From the NCBI GenBank assembly GCA_965202955.1, contig OZ241871.1:4526001-4590000 (forward strand): 64,000 bases of DNA, written 5' to 3'. The notes beneath the pieces are model-generated. The model did no database searches. It saw nothing but the letters and a program-made list of their open reading frames with translations, and was not told the origin of the DNA. The translations under genes and the position numbers were made by a program. Of the stretch, positions 52,001 through 60,238 are shown piece by piece. Position 1 is the stretch's first letter. Every line of letters begins with the position of its first letter. This DNA comes from Bin5 sp034422415. Lineage in GTDB: Bacteria; Chloroflexota; Anaerolineae; Caldilineales; Caldilineaceae.

Positions 52001-53056
52001 GCCGCCGTTGTAGGGCGGCAGGCCGATGGAGGCGTCCCCTTCGTCGACCAGGTGGCAAAGCGTGTTGATGTGGTTGTAGTAGTTGCTGGCGATGCTGGAA
52101 AAGGTGTTGGGGGCGTGAATGCGTTTGTCGATGTCGTCGCGAACGGATTTACGCAGGCCGTAGTCGTCGTAGCGGTTGTCGTTGACGGGCAGCAGGTCAC
52201 GGTCCTCGGCGTAGAGGAGGAAGAGCAGGCGGTAGAGGAAGATGAGGGCGGCCTGGCGAACGTCCTCCAGGTCAGCGCCGCTCTTGTCGGCGAGGGCGCG
52301 GATGAGGGAGGGGTAGACTTTGTCGAAGACAGTGCCGGAGAGATCGTTTGCGACCTGTTCTTCGTAGCGGCGGCCTTCGGCGATGGCGTCCTCAAGGAAG
52401 CTGGTCTGGGCGCCGTGCTGGGGGCTGAAGGAGGCGCGGCCGAAGAGGAGGCGGAAGGCGCGGATGGCGTGAAAGTCGTCGTCGGCCTGGAGAGCGGCGT
52501 TAAGGTCGACTTCGTAGTAGCCGCTGACGCGGGGGAGGGCGCGGCGATCGTAGAGACGCCAGATGCGGCCGTTGGTGAGGATACCCCAGCGGATGCGTCC
52601 GTCGGAGGCGATGTCGGCGGTGGCAAGGTAGCGGAGGATCTGGCCGTGTGGTGAGCCGGTCCTGCCGCGTGCGTCGAGCGGCCGGTTGAGGCGTTTGCTC
52701 TCGGCGACGGCGAGGGCATCGGGGTAACGCCGCGGGGCTGGTTTGGCGGCAGCGCGGTCTTTGGATTCGGCGTCGCCGAAGAGGAGGTGGTCGGGGATGT
52801 CTTCGTTGTGGTCGCTGCCTTGCTGGGGGAGGTAGTCGGCCCAGCCGAGCAGTTCGAAGAGGGGGCGGATGAGCTCCTGCTCGGTGGAGGCTTCGTTGAT
52901 GTTGTGGAAGCTGGCGGCGCTGTCGACGAGGGCTTGGGCGTGGTTGCGGAAGGTGTCGAAGTCGGTGAGTTGGGAGAGGGATTCCTGCCAGGCTTGTGTG
53001 TGGAGGATGCCTTCTTCAAGAAAATAGGTCGTTAAGAGTTGGCCAGGCATTGGCAA
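49031..53056 (-). CDS. Type IIG restriction-modification enzyme (Eco57I-like, single chain)
   Basis: A 1341-residue enzyme combining cleavage and N6-adenine methylation. Residues ~110-122 hold a PD-(D/E)xK-type nuclease site (YPDALAVAESKRLN). The helical linker carries SFYTPQPLVDLIV, motif I is LDPAMGSGHFLV (about 498), and motif IV is VIGNPPWDRI (about 798). The segment from ~800 to ~1210 should include the target recognition domain. The DNA encoding it (about 49,420-50,640) is visibly richer in A+T than both ends, so the gene looks mosaic. It lies next to the IS element. No separate restriction or specificity subunit is present. Confidence 0.9.
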   Translation of the reverse strand: MPMPGQLLTTYFLEEGILHTQAWQESLSQLTDFDTFRNHAQALVDSAASFHNINEASTEQELIRPLFELLGWADYLPQQGSDHNEDIPDHLLFGDAESKDRAAAKPAPRRYPDALAVAESKRLNRPLDARGRTGSPHGQILRYLATADIASDGRIRWGILTNGRIWRLYDRRALPRVSGYYEVDLNAALQADDDFHAIRAFRLLFGRASFSPQHGAQTSFLEDAIAEGRRYEEQVANDLSGTVFDKVYPSLIRALADKSGADLEDVRQAALIFLYRLLFLLYAEDRDLLPVNDNRYDDYGLRKSVRDDIDKRIHAPNTFSSIASNYYNHINTLCHLVDEGDASIGLPPYNGGLFARQAAPILEQIQLPDAVLAPIIHNLSRTRDDSGRRFVNYRDMTVQQLGSIYERLLEREPARTPDDQIVVRPNSYARKDSGSFYTPQPLVDLIVERTLTPLLEERKAAFDAKAAALQSDTRAKADRVADLRPLDPAEAALNLKVLDPAMGSGHFLVTAVDYLSDAIADLVEYAPTAAPWLEDAYTSPLLDRIAAIRTEILDRADANNWVIDRPQLTDQAIIRRMVLKRCIYGVDKNPLTVELAKVSLWLHSFTVGAPLSFLDHHLRCGDSLIGLRVHDAVKELSRLGGLTSASAIQAAENATAGMQQIEEMSDADIAEVEQSATLFREVEKTTSPLRGLLNTLCGVNWLAAGMKKRQRAEFEAPLQAVIISQEERAFSLLSNGPDSVDPADPVRQHTTWPDFTQIWRAAKKIADRESFLHWEVAFPGVWHSWQSDEPFGGFDAVIGNPPWDRIKLQESEWFGLRKPEIAEIEGASERKAAIQELRVRDPDLALEFDAAKEHAQSLGSLIREFGHFPLLGGGDVNLYSLFVERAMHLIKPNGIVGLIIPSGIYADKTASSFFKLVSTGGRVDGLFDFENKKIFFKDVHSSQKFCAFIFGGDSRFFEETKCAFFLHDTDTIQNDHRCFSLSAADFARVNPNTSTAPVFLTRRDANLTRSIYEQHPVLVDRSTGQETKVWPVKYRQGLFHSGGHSGLFRRKDQLQSKGFYPAEGNRWKRGDELYVPLYEGKMVQMFDHRAASIITKEKNIVRKAQPVPTLEDQYRDPRFSPSPRWWVNQRDLPHYVAGSYILTFKEFTASTNVRTMIASLVPLVGCLDTLPVLLSHGEGLDATSTACLIANLNCFTLDYVTRQKIQGTHIKKYMLEQLPVIAPADYDRAFGTTTARALVRHHVLRLTYTAHDMAPFARDLGYDGPPFIWNEEKRRHLRARLDALYFHLYGLSKEDAAYILDTFPIVRRHDEAAFGNYRTKEMVLAYYNALAAGDPGVKVAV

Positions 53057-53107
53057 TGGTCTGTGAGGACGTCAGAAACGACTCCTGTAGCGAACCTAGG
53101 GGACCAA

Positions 53108-53407
53108 TCAATCACCATCAGGTCGTGTGCTGTTTCGAGGTAATAGGTTCCTACTATCAAGATACTCCTCAAGAGTCCTACCACTCTTTGGTCTGAAATC
53201 ATTCTGAGCAGTGGCTGAATTATGGCCTTTCAGAAGATAGCGATCGAAGGCTTCTACATCGCTAGTTCTTCCTGTTCGATACATCCCATATGTCCATTGA
53301 ATTAGGTCACGGAAAGGTTCCGAATTCCTAGTGAAACGCAAGACTTCAGCACTCTGTGCCGACCAAGAGGGAGCCCATTTTGGCTTACGATCGTAGCTTT
53401 CACGCAT
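53108..53407 (-). CDS. Small hypothetical protein between kinase and restriction genes
   Basis: A 99-residue basic, polar protein starting MRESYDRKPKWAP. It is unrecognised. The C-terminal half (SDVEAFDRYLLKGHNSATAQ, TLEEYLDSRNLL) looks protein-like. It is co-directional with both neighbours, 93 bases after the kinase stop and 51 bases before the restriction gene start. The frame is open ~30 codons further upstream but has no start codon there, and the ATG lacks a good ribosome site. It may be an accessory part of the defence cluster, or not a gene. Confidence 0.4.
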   Translation of the reverse strand: MRESYDRKPKWAPSWSAQSAEVLRFTRNSEPFRDLIQWTYGMYRTGRTSDVEAFDRYLLKGHNSATAQNDFRPKSGRTLEEYLDSRNLLPRNSTRPDGD

Positions 53408-53500
53408 ACCATACGTGCCATCTTTGCTTGGCCCCGTCCTTTCTGTCCGTCGCGTCGAGATCTGAACCAGAGCCCTGGCCCGTCCTGCAGTTTTCGGATC

Positions 53501-55342
53501 CTAAACCCCTCGTCTCCAAGACCCCTTGGCCTCCCGCTCAGGCCACTTAATTGGACGACTGAGCTGCCCTAGGGCAGCCATAGCAAACCATTCAACCCAC
53601 CGCTCAATAAACCTCTCCTCTTCTCCTCTGTCAATAGGAGTGAAGGGCCAGGCGACTTGATCATGAGCAATGCCCGGAGAAAGAGCAATGCAGGCTTTTC
53701 GTCCAGGTTCTAAGGCGAAAGGGGCAATGCGCATATCCTTGCGAGGAACGGCAGGACTCACCATGAAGGCCGTTTCATACCAACGGAATACCCCAGCTTC
53801 TTGTGCATCGCAAAACCAGAGCGAATGAGAGCGACCTTCATACCCATCTCTGTCCGGTTTGACCTTGAGAGCGATTGATGAGTGAACAATGACTTCAAAA
53901 GGTAGGGGGTGTGTGTCATCTGGGGGCTGGTCAGTCAACCACGTCGAAGGTACCAAAACCCTCATGCTGGCCTGACCCAAGGCCCATGACCAATTTGGAC
54001 GTATGCCCGCTGGCGGGTTTGCCAATGTCACCGGCGCGTCCGACAGGATCCTTTCGTGAAGCGAAGCGACCAAACTTTTCAAGATTCGATTCGCCTCTCT
54101 ACTGTATTCACCACGGCGCTCAGAGTCTGCTGCGGCTACAGAGTCTTTCCGAGCCGCCTCATTTCTTCGCTGAACTTCAAGGTCATTTGCTTGCTGCAGG
54201 CGGATTCCGGCTCCTGATGCTATGTTTTTGCAGTCATTGAGTCGAGAAACCAAGACTTGAGGTACTGGTCGTAGATCGGGCGATTTGCTTAGGCACTCGT
54301 TTATTAAGGAGAGGAGCCTCGAGGGAACACCACTGACTGCCTCTGGTGACTCAAAGAGGTGTTGCTTTTTGTAGTCGTGTTCTTCAGGGCCTGAGAACGG
54401 CGCTTCCCCGGCTAGTAATTCATAAGCCACGACCCCTAGTGAATACACATCAGTGGCGGGTGTGGCACGCTCAGACCGCCACTGCTCCGGAGCGGCGTAA
54501 CGAGGAGTCATTGAGTCTTTATGAGTATGTATGGCAGTTGTAGCATCTGCGTATCTTGAGACGCCAAAGTCCGCGAGACACCATCGTCCGTTCAAACGGA
54601 GGATATTCTCTGGCTTGATGTCCCTATGAACGACTTGACCTTCAATTCCAGCTAAGGCGTGAGCAACGTCAGAGAGCACCTCAACGGTTTCGTCGACAGA
54701 GAGACGATCGCCGTTCTGGCTCAGATGATGTCTTAGCGATTTGTCAGCTCGTGGCATAACAAGAACCAAGAAATCTCCCCACTCCCCTCGGTCAAGAGTG
54801 GGAACTACGTTCGGAACACCATCCAAATTCCTAAATAGGAGTTCTCGGTCAGCTCCAGGAACGTTTTGAATGAGCTTGATGACTGCCTCTTCGCCGGCCT
54901 CCGACTGTCCCTGAAATACTTGGCCAAACCCACCTTCGTCCAACTGGCCCCCTTTGTACCACTTCTGGCTAAGCTTGATTACTTCCGCTTCGGATGAAAG
55001 GGCTTGCGCATTAGCGGCATACTCGAGGGAGATCTCAGAAAGTTTTGCAGCAATTGCACGACCTTTCTCTATCGCCACTTGATCGCGTCCGAGAATCTCG
55101 CAAACATTAAGCAAGTCCGATAAGACTTTCCCTACAAGCTCATCAGGCTCCTTGTCCCAAAAGGCGCGTAACTTGTTGGCCTTGGAATTGCCTCTGTCAT
55201 GGTACTGGGAACCGTGAATGTCGACACCATGACTGTCGAAGAATTCCGCGAATCCCTGATCGCTGAAATCCAAGACAAAGCCACTATTCATTCCAAAGAC
55301 GGCTTCGAGACATTTTTTTTCTGCGCCAGTAAGACTGCTCAT
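53501..55342 (-). CDS. Ser/Thr protein kinase with abortive-infection-like N-terminal domain
   Basis: A 613-residue protein in three parts. Residues ~1-85 (FVLDFSDQGFAEFFDSHGVD and SKANKLRAFWDKEPDELVGK) resemble the small helical N-terminal domain found on several abortive-infection and other defence effectors. Residues ~128-370 are a complete protein kinase: glycine loop DEGGFGQVF, Lys156, HRDIKPENIL with Asp241, DFG at 258-260, and APE at 284-286. The last ~190 residues are unrecognised. There is no membrane segment, so it is cytoplasmic. Its place two genes upstream of a type IIG enzyme supports a defence role, which is inference. Confidence 0.87.
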   Translation of the reverse strand: MSSLTGAEKKCLEAVFGMNSGFVLDFSDQGFAEFFDSHGVDIHGSQYHDRGNSKANKLRAFWDKEPDELVGKVLSDLLNVCEILGRDQVAIEKGRAIAAKLSEISLEYAANAQALSSEAEVIKLSQKWYKGGQLDEGGFGQVFQGQSEAGEEAVIKLIQNVPGADRELLFRNLDGVPNVVPTLDRGEWGDFLVLVMPRADKSLRHHLSQNGDRLSVDETVEVLSDVAHALAGIEGQVVHRDIKPENILRLNGRWCLADFGVSRYADATTAIHTHKDSMTPRYAAPEQWRSERATPATDVYSLGVVAYELLAGEAPFSGPEEHDYKKQHLFESPEAVSGVPSRLLSLINECLSKSPDLRPVPQVLVSRLNDCKNIASGAGIRLQQANDLEVQRRNEAARKDSVAAADSERRGEYSREANRILKSLVASLHERILSDAPVTLANPPAGIRPNWSWALGQASMRVLVPSTWLTDQPPDDTHPLPFEVIVHSSIALKVKPDRDGYEGRSHSLWFCDAQEAGVFRWYETAFMVSPAVPRKDMRIAPFALEPGRKACIALSPGIAHDQVAWPFTPIDRGEEERFIERWVEWFAMAALGQLSRPIKWPEREAKGSWRRGV

Positions 55343-55527
55343 TCGAAAAACTCACCTCAAATATGACTCAGGACGGGTTCATTCGACTGCGTTGCCAGTA
55401 AGTCCAACGGAACCATACACCTACTCAGCCAGTGGGCGGCGTCACTTCATGGCATTTGCATGCATTGGTTCACCCATGCTAAAGTCCACGATCCAACCAA
55501 CGGACACCGAATCCGAAAGGGGGGCGC

Positions 55528-55722
55528 ATGCTAATCAAGGCGCAGATTCAATTCACCAAACAGCAGATCGAGCAACTCAACGAACTACGACGGCAGACTG
55601 GCGCTACGCGTACAGAACTGGTCCGCCGTGCGGTCGACTACTACATTCGCGGAATCCGGGAGCATGGTGTCCAGAAGGCCTTGCTTCCATTACCGACAAA
55701 CGACACGAGAGAGGCTCGCTGA
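55528..55722 (+). CDS. Ribbon-helix-helix (CopG/Arc-like) protein
   Basis: A 64-residue DNA-binding protein. The N-terminal strand IKAQIQFTKQQIEQL and two helices (EQLNELRRQTG, RTELVRRAVDYYIRGI) match the RHH fold. The ATG follows a GAAAGGGGGG box. RHH proteins of this size commonly serve as antitoxins or autoregulators, but no toxin gene is adjacent: the kinase lies divergently upstream and the tRNA operon terminator downstream. It could regulate the kinase through the intervening 185 bases. Confidence 0.8.
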   Translation: MLIKAQIQFTKQQIEQLNELRRQTGATRTELVRRAVDYYIRGIREHGVQKALLPLPTNDTREAR

Positions 55723-55761
55723 CAAAGGCAGGCCGATCCTTCTATTTCTTCCTCGTACATT

Positions 55762-55817
55762 AAAAAAAGGATCCGGTTGAGTCTCCAGATCTGACCAAGA
55801 ACACAAAGACTCAACCG
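55762..55817 (-). terminator. Rho-independent terminator of the tRNA operon
   Basis: An 11-base perfect stem (AGACTCAACCG at 55807-55817 with CGGTTGAGTCT at 55774-55784), loop of 22 bases, followed on the minus strand by GATCC and seven T (55768-55762). It lies 10 bases downstream of tRNA-His. Confidence 0.8.
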
Positions 55818-55826
55818 AACACCAGG

Positions 55827-55899
55827 GGCGCCTAACGGGGCTCGAACCCGTAGCCTTCTGATCCACAATCAGACGCTCTGCCATTGAGCTATAGGCGCC
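55827..55899 (-). tRNA. tRNA-His (GTG)
   Basis: Full cloverleaf on the minus strand: extra G at -1 paired with C73 as required for histidine tRNA, anticodon loop TTGTGGA in stem TCTGA/TCAGA, T arm ACGGG-TTCGAGC-CCCGT. CCA is not encoded. Last tRNA of the operon. Confidence 0.95.
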
Positions 55900-55971
55900 A
55901 TGTAATATTCGGTTAGCGGCTCCAGGCAGCTCCCAATAGCATCAGCGAGCGGGTTGCGTCACCTTGCCAAA

Positions 55972-56044
<73 letters not shown>

Positions 56045-56127
56045 TTCCTGGCCGAACCAGGAGAGTCTGGACGAAATTCAGCAACGGGCCGCACTTTGGC
56101 AACCGCTTTTCGGCCACCACTCACAGG

Positions 56128-56200
56128 TGCCGAGGCCCAGACTTGAACTGGGGACACATGGATTTTCAGTCCATTGCTCTACCAACTGAGCTACCTCGGC
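56128..56200 (-). tRNA. tRNA-Phe (GAA)
   Basis: Acceptor GCCGAGG/CCTCGGC, D arm GCTCAGTTGGTAGAGC, anticodon loop CTGAAAA in stem ATGGA/TCCAT, T arm CCCAG-TTCAAGT-CTGGG, discriminator A. CCA is not encoded in full. Confidence 0.96.
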
Positions 56201-56288
56201 AAAAGGACCGACTCGCAAAACGCTCGCGCCACGGCAAGCGGACTGCGAGATTGCCGCGGCGCGAGCATCCACCAGGCCGGTCCTATGT

Positions 56289-56362
<74 letters not shown>

Positions 56363-56405
56363 AATAAACTGTTAAAAAAGCAATCTCGTTTCCGGCAATC
56401 TGCCG

Positions 56406-56479
<74 letters not shown>

Positions 56480-56494
56480 GGACGCTGTTGCCTA

Positions 56495-56579
<85 letters not shown>

Positions 56580-56744
56580 TTCCCTTGTGGCAGGCTGTCC
56601 AGCGTCAATTGTGCAGAGCGGCCTCGCGAACCAGTCAGACCGTCGAACACCAGCTTCGCCCCGCCAAGCGAACCGTTGGAAGGCAGGCGTACCCCCGATT
56701 CTGTCTTCAGAGCGGCCCAGAGGCGCTCCGAAGGTCATCATCTG

Positions 56745-57150
<406 letters not shown>

Positions 57151-57267
57151 GCCACTCTTCGTCTAACCAAGTCAACACAGCAGTTGCCTCATTGTGTTGA
57201 CGGCTCGTCAGTTTATCCTAAAGAGGGATCGTCGCCAAATATGGGCGGGCTTGAAAGCGGGGCATCT

Positions 57268-57756
57268 CTACGCCGAAACGTCGTCCGGGAGGGAAACATC
57301 CAGTTCCGCTTGCCGCGGGCCTTCGACCCAGACCTCTCCATCACTCCAGTTCTCCTGCTTCCAAATGGGAACGATTGCCTTGAGCCTTTCAATCGCATAA
57401 CGGCAGGCCTCGAAGCAGCCATCGTCGCGGTGGGGCGAAGCGACAGCGATCAGGACGGTAGGCTCCTCGACGTCACAGCGGCCAATGCGATGGAGGATGC
57501 TGACCGCCTTCACATTGGGCCAGCGCTCCTGAATCTCATCGCCTATGCGGGCCATCATCTTTTCGGCCATCGGCACGAAGGCCTCGTAGCTGAGAAAATC
57601 GGTCTCACGCGCGCCGTCGCTCGTGGTTGTCGAGCCGCGCACGGTGCCGGCAAAAGTGACGACGCCGCCACAATCAGGGCGGCTGACGCGGCGCAGTATG
57701 TCGTCTTGCGAAAGTGGCTTTTGGGTGATTTCGAATGATCTAACCGACATCGTCAA
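57268..57756 (-). CDS. moaE: Molybdopterin synthase catalytic subunit
   Basis: A 162-residue MoaE that transfers sulfur from MoaD to precursor Z. Conserved segments include GGVVTFAGTVRGSTTTSDG, LSYEAFVPMAEKMM, ILHRIGRCDVEEPTVLIAVA and the catalytic lysine region RLKAIVPIWKQENWSDGEVW. Translation may start at 57756 or two codons later at 57750 (MSVRSF). Its start overlaps the end of moaD in another frame, so it is coupled. Last gene of the moeA-moaC-moaD-moaE unit. Confidence 0.95.
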   Translation of the reverse strand: MTMSVRSFEITQKPLSQDDILRRVSRPDCGGVVTFAGTVRGSTTTSDGARETDFLSYEAFVPMAEKMMARIGDEIQERWPNVKAVSILHRIGRCDVEEPTVLIAVASPHRDDGCFEACRYAIERLKAIVPIWKQENWSDGEVWVEGPRQAELDVSLPDDVSA

Positions 57757-58039
57757 GGATCACCTTTTGCTGGCAATCTTCATCAGGGCTAACACGGCAT
57801 GGGCGGGAGACGCCGCCGGACACTGGAGGAAGAAGCGCAACTTCATCCCCATCCTGCAGGACCGTGTCGCGCTGGGCGTACTCCTCGTTTACTGCTACAT
57901 AGAAGCTGCGCCGGCGCAGCTGGGGGACGCGTTTGTCGAGCAGGTCGCCGACGGTTGCGGAGTCAGGCAGGGTAACTGAGTCGTGTTTGAAGCCCGCCGC
58001 CTGCCGCAGACCGGCGAAGAGAATCAAATAAACTTTCAC
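57740..58039 (-). CDS. moaD: Molybdopterin synthase sulfur carrier subunit with C-terminal extension
   Basis: A 99-residue ubiquitin-like MoaD. The GTG start at 58039 overlaps the moaC TGA (GTGA). VYLILFAGLRQAAG and YVAVNEEYAQRDTVLQDGDE are typical, and ALLPPVSGG is the usual C-terminal end, whose glycine is converted to a thiocarboxylate. Here 23 more residues follow (VSRPCRVSPDEDCQQ...), ending at 57740. A MoaD with residues after Gly-Gly cannot be thiolated unless cut, as in MoaD-MoaE fusions. Its end overlaps moaE by 16 bases in a different frame. Confidence 0.9.
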   Translation of the reverse strand: MKVYLILFAGLRQAAGFKHDSVTLPDSATVGDLLDKRVPQLRRRSFYVAVNEEYAQRDTVLQDGDEVALLPPVSGGVSRPCRVSPDEDCQQKVILDDVG

Positions 58040-58545
58040 GGTTCCACAGTTCTCGGGCGTTCCGCGGAGGCCGCCCGCTCCCAATCACGCGACTTGCCGC
58101 CCCGCTTTCGAAGCAGGCGAATGTCTGAGATGGTCATCGACTTTTGCAAGGCTTTTGCCATGTCGTAGATGGTTAGCGCGGCGACGCTGACCGCTGTCAG
58201 CGCCTCCATCTCAACCCCTGTGCGGCCATTGCAGTGCACAGTGCCAACGACATTGATCCGCCCGTTCTCGTCATCGACTTCGAAGTCAACGGCAACCTTA
58301 CTCAATTGAAGCGGGTGACAGAGCGGGATCAGGTCATGCGTGCGCTTGGCGGCCATAATGCCGGCGATGCGAGCGGCGGCCAGCACGTCGCCCTTGGGCA
58401 GACTGTCGTCGCGAATGGCGGCCAGCGTAGAGGGCGCCATGTAAATGCTGGCCTCTGCTACGGCCTCGCGTCTACTGCTTGCTTTGTCGCCGACATCGAC
58501 CATCGATGCACGGCCGTCCTGGTCAAGATGCGTTAGCTTGGACAT
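58036..58545 (-). CDS. moaC: Cyclic pyranopterin monophosphate synthase
   Basis: A 169-residue MoaC, converting the MoaA product into cyclic pyranopterin monophosphate in molybdenum cofactor synthesis. Typical segments: ASMVDVGDKASSRREAVAEA, GDVLAAARIAGIMAAKRTHD, LIPLCHPLQLSKV with active-site His, GVEMEALTAVSVAALTIYDM and ISDIRLLRKRGGKS. It lies 19 bases after moeA on the same strand and overlaps moaD by four bases. No moaA gene is in the window. Confidence 0.96.
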   Translation of the reverse strand: MSKLTHLDQDGRASMVDVGDKASSRREAVAEASIYMAPSTLAAIRDDSLPKGDVLAAARIAGIMAAKRTHDLIPLCHPLQLSKVAVDFEVDDENGRINVVGTVHCNGRTGVEMEALTAVSVAALTIYDMAKALQKSMTISDIRLLRKRGGKSRDWERAASAERPRTVEP

Positions 58546-58564
58546 TCAACCATCCAAAGAGCCG

Positions 58565-59812
58565 CTAAAGTTCGCCGATTAGCAGCGCGTCCACGAGCTC
58601 GCCGGCAGCCAGCGTGCCCTCACGCTGGGGGAGTGCCAGGAGCGCGTTGGCAGTGCGCATACTCAAAAGACGGCTGCTGGCCTGGCTGCCGGTGCTGGCG
58701 GCGAGGTAGCAGCACCGTTCATCGTCCCAGCGAAGCGTGGCGCGATGATATTCGGGTCGAAATGCATCCAGCGGAAGCGGCTGTTCCAACCTGGCCTGTA
58801 CACTGCGCAGTTCAGGGTTTGGCCAACCCGCCATTTTGCGGAGGGCCGGCATCGCGAAGAGGTAAAATGTCACCAGGCTGCTGACTGGATTGCCCGGAAG
58901 GCCGAAGACCAGTCGGTGCTTGCCTTTGTAGTCGGCGGTGGCAAAGGTTATGGGCTTGCCCGGTTTCATCCGCACGCGTCCGAAGTGGACCGTGCCGGCA
59001 TGTTCGAGCAGGGGTTGAACAAGATCCAGCTCGCCCATAGAAACGCCGCCGGAACTGATCAATATGTCGGCATGTGCCAATCCTTCCTGTACTCGGGACT
59101 CTAGCGCCTCCTGCGTATCGCCTGAGATGCCAAGGTCAACCGGCTCGCCCCCTACAGCGTCGATGGCTGCGACCAGCATGGCGCGGTTGCTGTCGCGAAT
59201 CTGACCGGGGCCGAGCGGATTCCCTGGCTCGATCAACTCGTCGCCGGTGGAGAGAACGGCGACCTTGGGACGTGGATGGACCGGTGCTTCGATGACGCCC
59301 GCGGTCGCGAGAAGGCCGATCTCAGCAGCATCGAGTCGCTCTCCTGCTGCGAGCACGACCTGGCCCTCTATCACGTCCACGCCGACGGGGCGCACGTCTG
59401 CGCCAGGTTGCACACGCCGGTTAATGCGGACCGTTGCGGACGATGAGCCGTTCCCGATTCTTTCAGTCTCTTCGATCATGACGACTGCGTCTGCGCCCTC
59501 AGGCAGGGGCGCGCCGGTCGTGATGTAGGCGGCGGTACCCGGCTGAACGGTGAAATCTGCCAGAGACCCGGCGCTGACTTCGCCGATAAGCGGGTACTCA
59601 CCAGGTCCGTCCGCGGCGACGACCGCGTAACCGTCCTTGGTAGAGGCGGGAAACGGCGGGAGTGGTTCACTTGCGGTTATGTCGGATGCGAGAATCGCCC
59701 CGCGCGCCCTGGATAGAGGCAATGTGATGGGTGGGAGAAGCCGGGCCTGGCCGAGCGTTATCTTCAGCGCTTCCCCGACCGGGAGCATTGCGTAATCGGA
59801 TTGCGTCTTCAT
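58565..59812 (-). CDS. moeA: Molybdopterin molybdenumtransferase
   Basis: A 415-residue MoeA that inserts molybdate into adenylylated molybdopterin. Landmarks: PFPASTKDGYAVVAADGPGE near the N-terminus, AYITTGAPLPEGADAVVMIE, VAVLSTGDELIEPG, ISSGGVSMGELDLV (the MoCF domain), PGKPITFA and VFGLPGNPVSSLVTF. First gene of the minus-strand moeA-moaC-moaD-moaE set. No mogA/moaB, mobA or molybdate transporter gene is adjacent. Confidence 0.96.
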   Translation of the reverse strand: MKTQSDYAMLPVGEALKITLGQARLLPPITLPLSRARGAILASDITASEPLPPFPASTKDGYAVVAADGPGEYPLIGEVSAGSLADFTVQPGTAAYITTGAPLPEGADAVVMIEETERIGNGSSSATVRINRRVQPGADVRPVGVDVIEGQVVLAAGERLDAAEIGLLATAGVIEAPVHPRPKVAVLSTGDELIEPGNPLGPGQIRDSNRAMLVAAIDAVGGEPVDLGISGDTQEALESRVQEGLAHADILISSGGVSMGELDLVQPLLEHAGTVHFGRVRMKPGKPITFATADYKGKHRLVFGLPGNPVSSLVTFYLFAMPALRKMAGWPNPELRSVQARLEQPLPLDAFRPEYHRATLRWDDERCCYLAASTGSQASSRLLSMRTANALLALPQREGTLAAGELVDALLIGEL

Positions 59813-59842
59813 TGTTTAGCTGCGCCTTTATACGAGTAGACG

Positions 59843-60238
59843 TCAAGGTCGAAGCTCGCAGATAAACTCGACCTCGTTGCCGTCAGGGTCGTCGATGTAC
59901 ATGGTGCGGCTGGCCAGGACGGGATGCGTACCGCCTCGGGGCTGATAACCCGCCTCGCGCAACTGTTTGTCGAGTGGATCAAAGTCGTCGGCAGCCAGTT
60001 CGAAGGCGATATGATGAAGCTGATTGCCGCGAGGCTGGAGGGCAATGTCGGGCGGCATGGGCACGACAACAATCATTTGCGGGATGCCGGCCGCGCCTTC
60101 CCCCGCTTTGAGAAAAACGTTAGGCAGATCGGGCGGCGAGATTACCTCCAGCCCAAGCAGGTCCCGGTAGAAGGCGACCGATCTGCTCTTGTCCTTGGCC
60201 CAAAGTACGATTTCGGCGATACCTGTAACTGCTGACAT
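59843..60238 (-). CDS. VOC-family (glyoxalase/dioxygenase fold) protein
   Basis: A 131-residue vicinal-oxygen-chelate protein with paired beta-alpha-beta-beta-beta modules. GIAEIVLWAKDKSRSVAFYRDLLGLEV opens the first, and GNQLHHIAFELAADDFDPLDKQL and RTMYIDDPDGNEVEFICE form the second with the metal-binding His and Glu. Members include glyoxalases and ring-cleaving dioxygenases. It ends 30 bases before the moeA start. Specific function unknown. Confidence 0.88.
   Translation of the reverse strand: MSAVTGIAEIVLWAKDKSRSVAFYRDLLGLEVISPPDLPNVFLKAGEGAAGIPQMIVVVPMPPDIALQPRGNQLHHIAFELAADDFDPLDKQLREAGYQPRGGTHPVLASRTMYIDDPDGNEVEFICELRP

Noticed and set aside
51539..52654. Plus-strand Val/Gly/Glu-rich frame opposite the restriction enzyme
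   Set aside because: Antisense shadow of the GC-rich N-terminal part of the type IIG gene; no motif.
55392..55763. Plus-strand 123-codon frame overlapping the RHH gene
   Set aside because: The RHH frame has a strong ribosome site and a clear fold; the overlapping frame has neither.
57184..57738. Plus-strand frame opposite moaE
   Set aside because: MoaE motifs on the minus strand are complete; the plus frame has no recognisable features.
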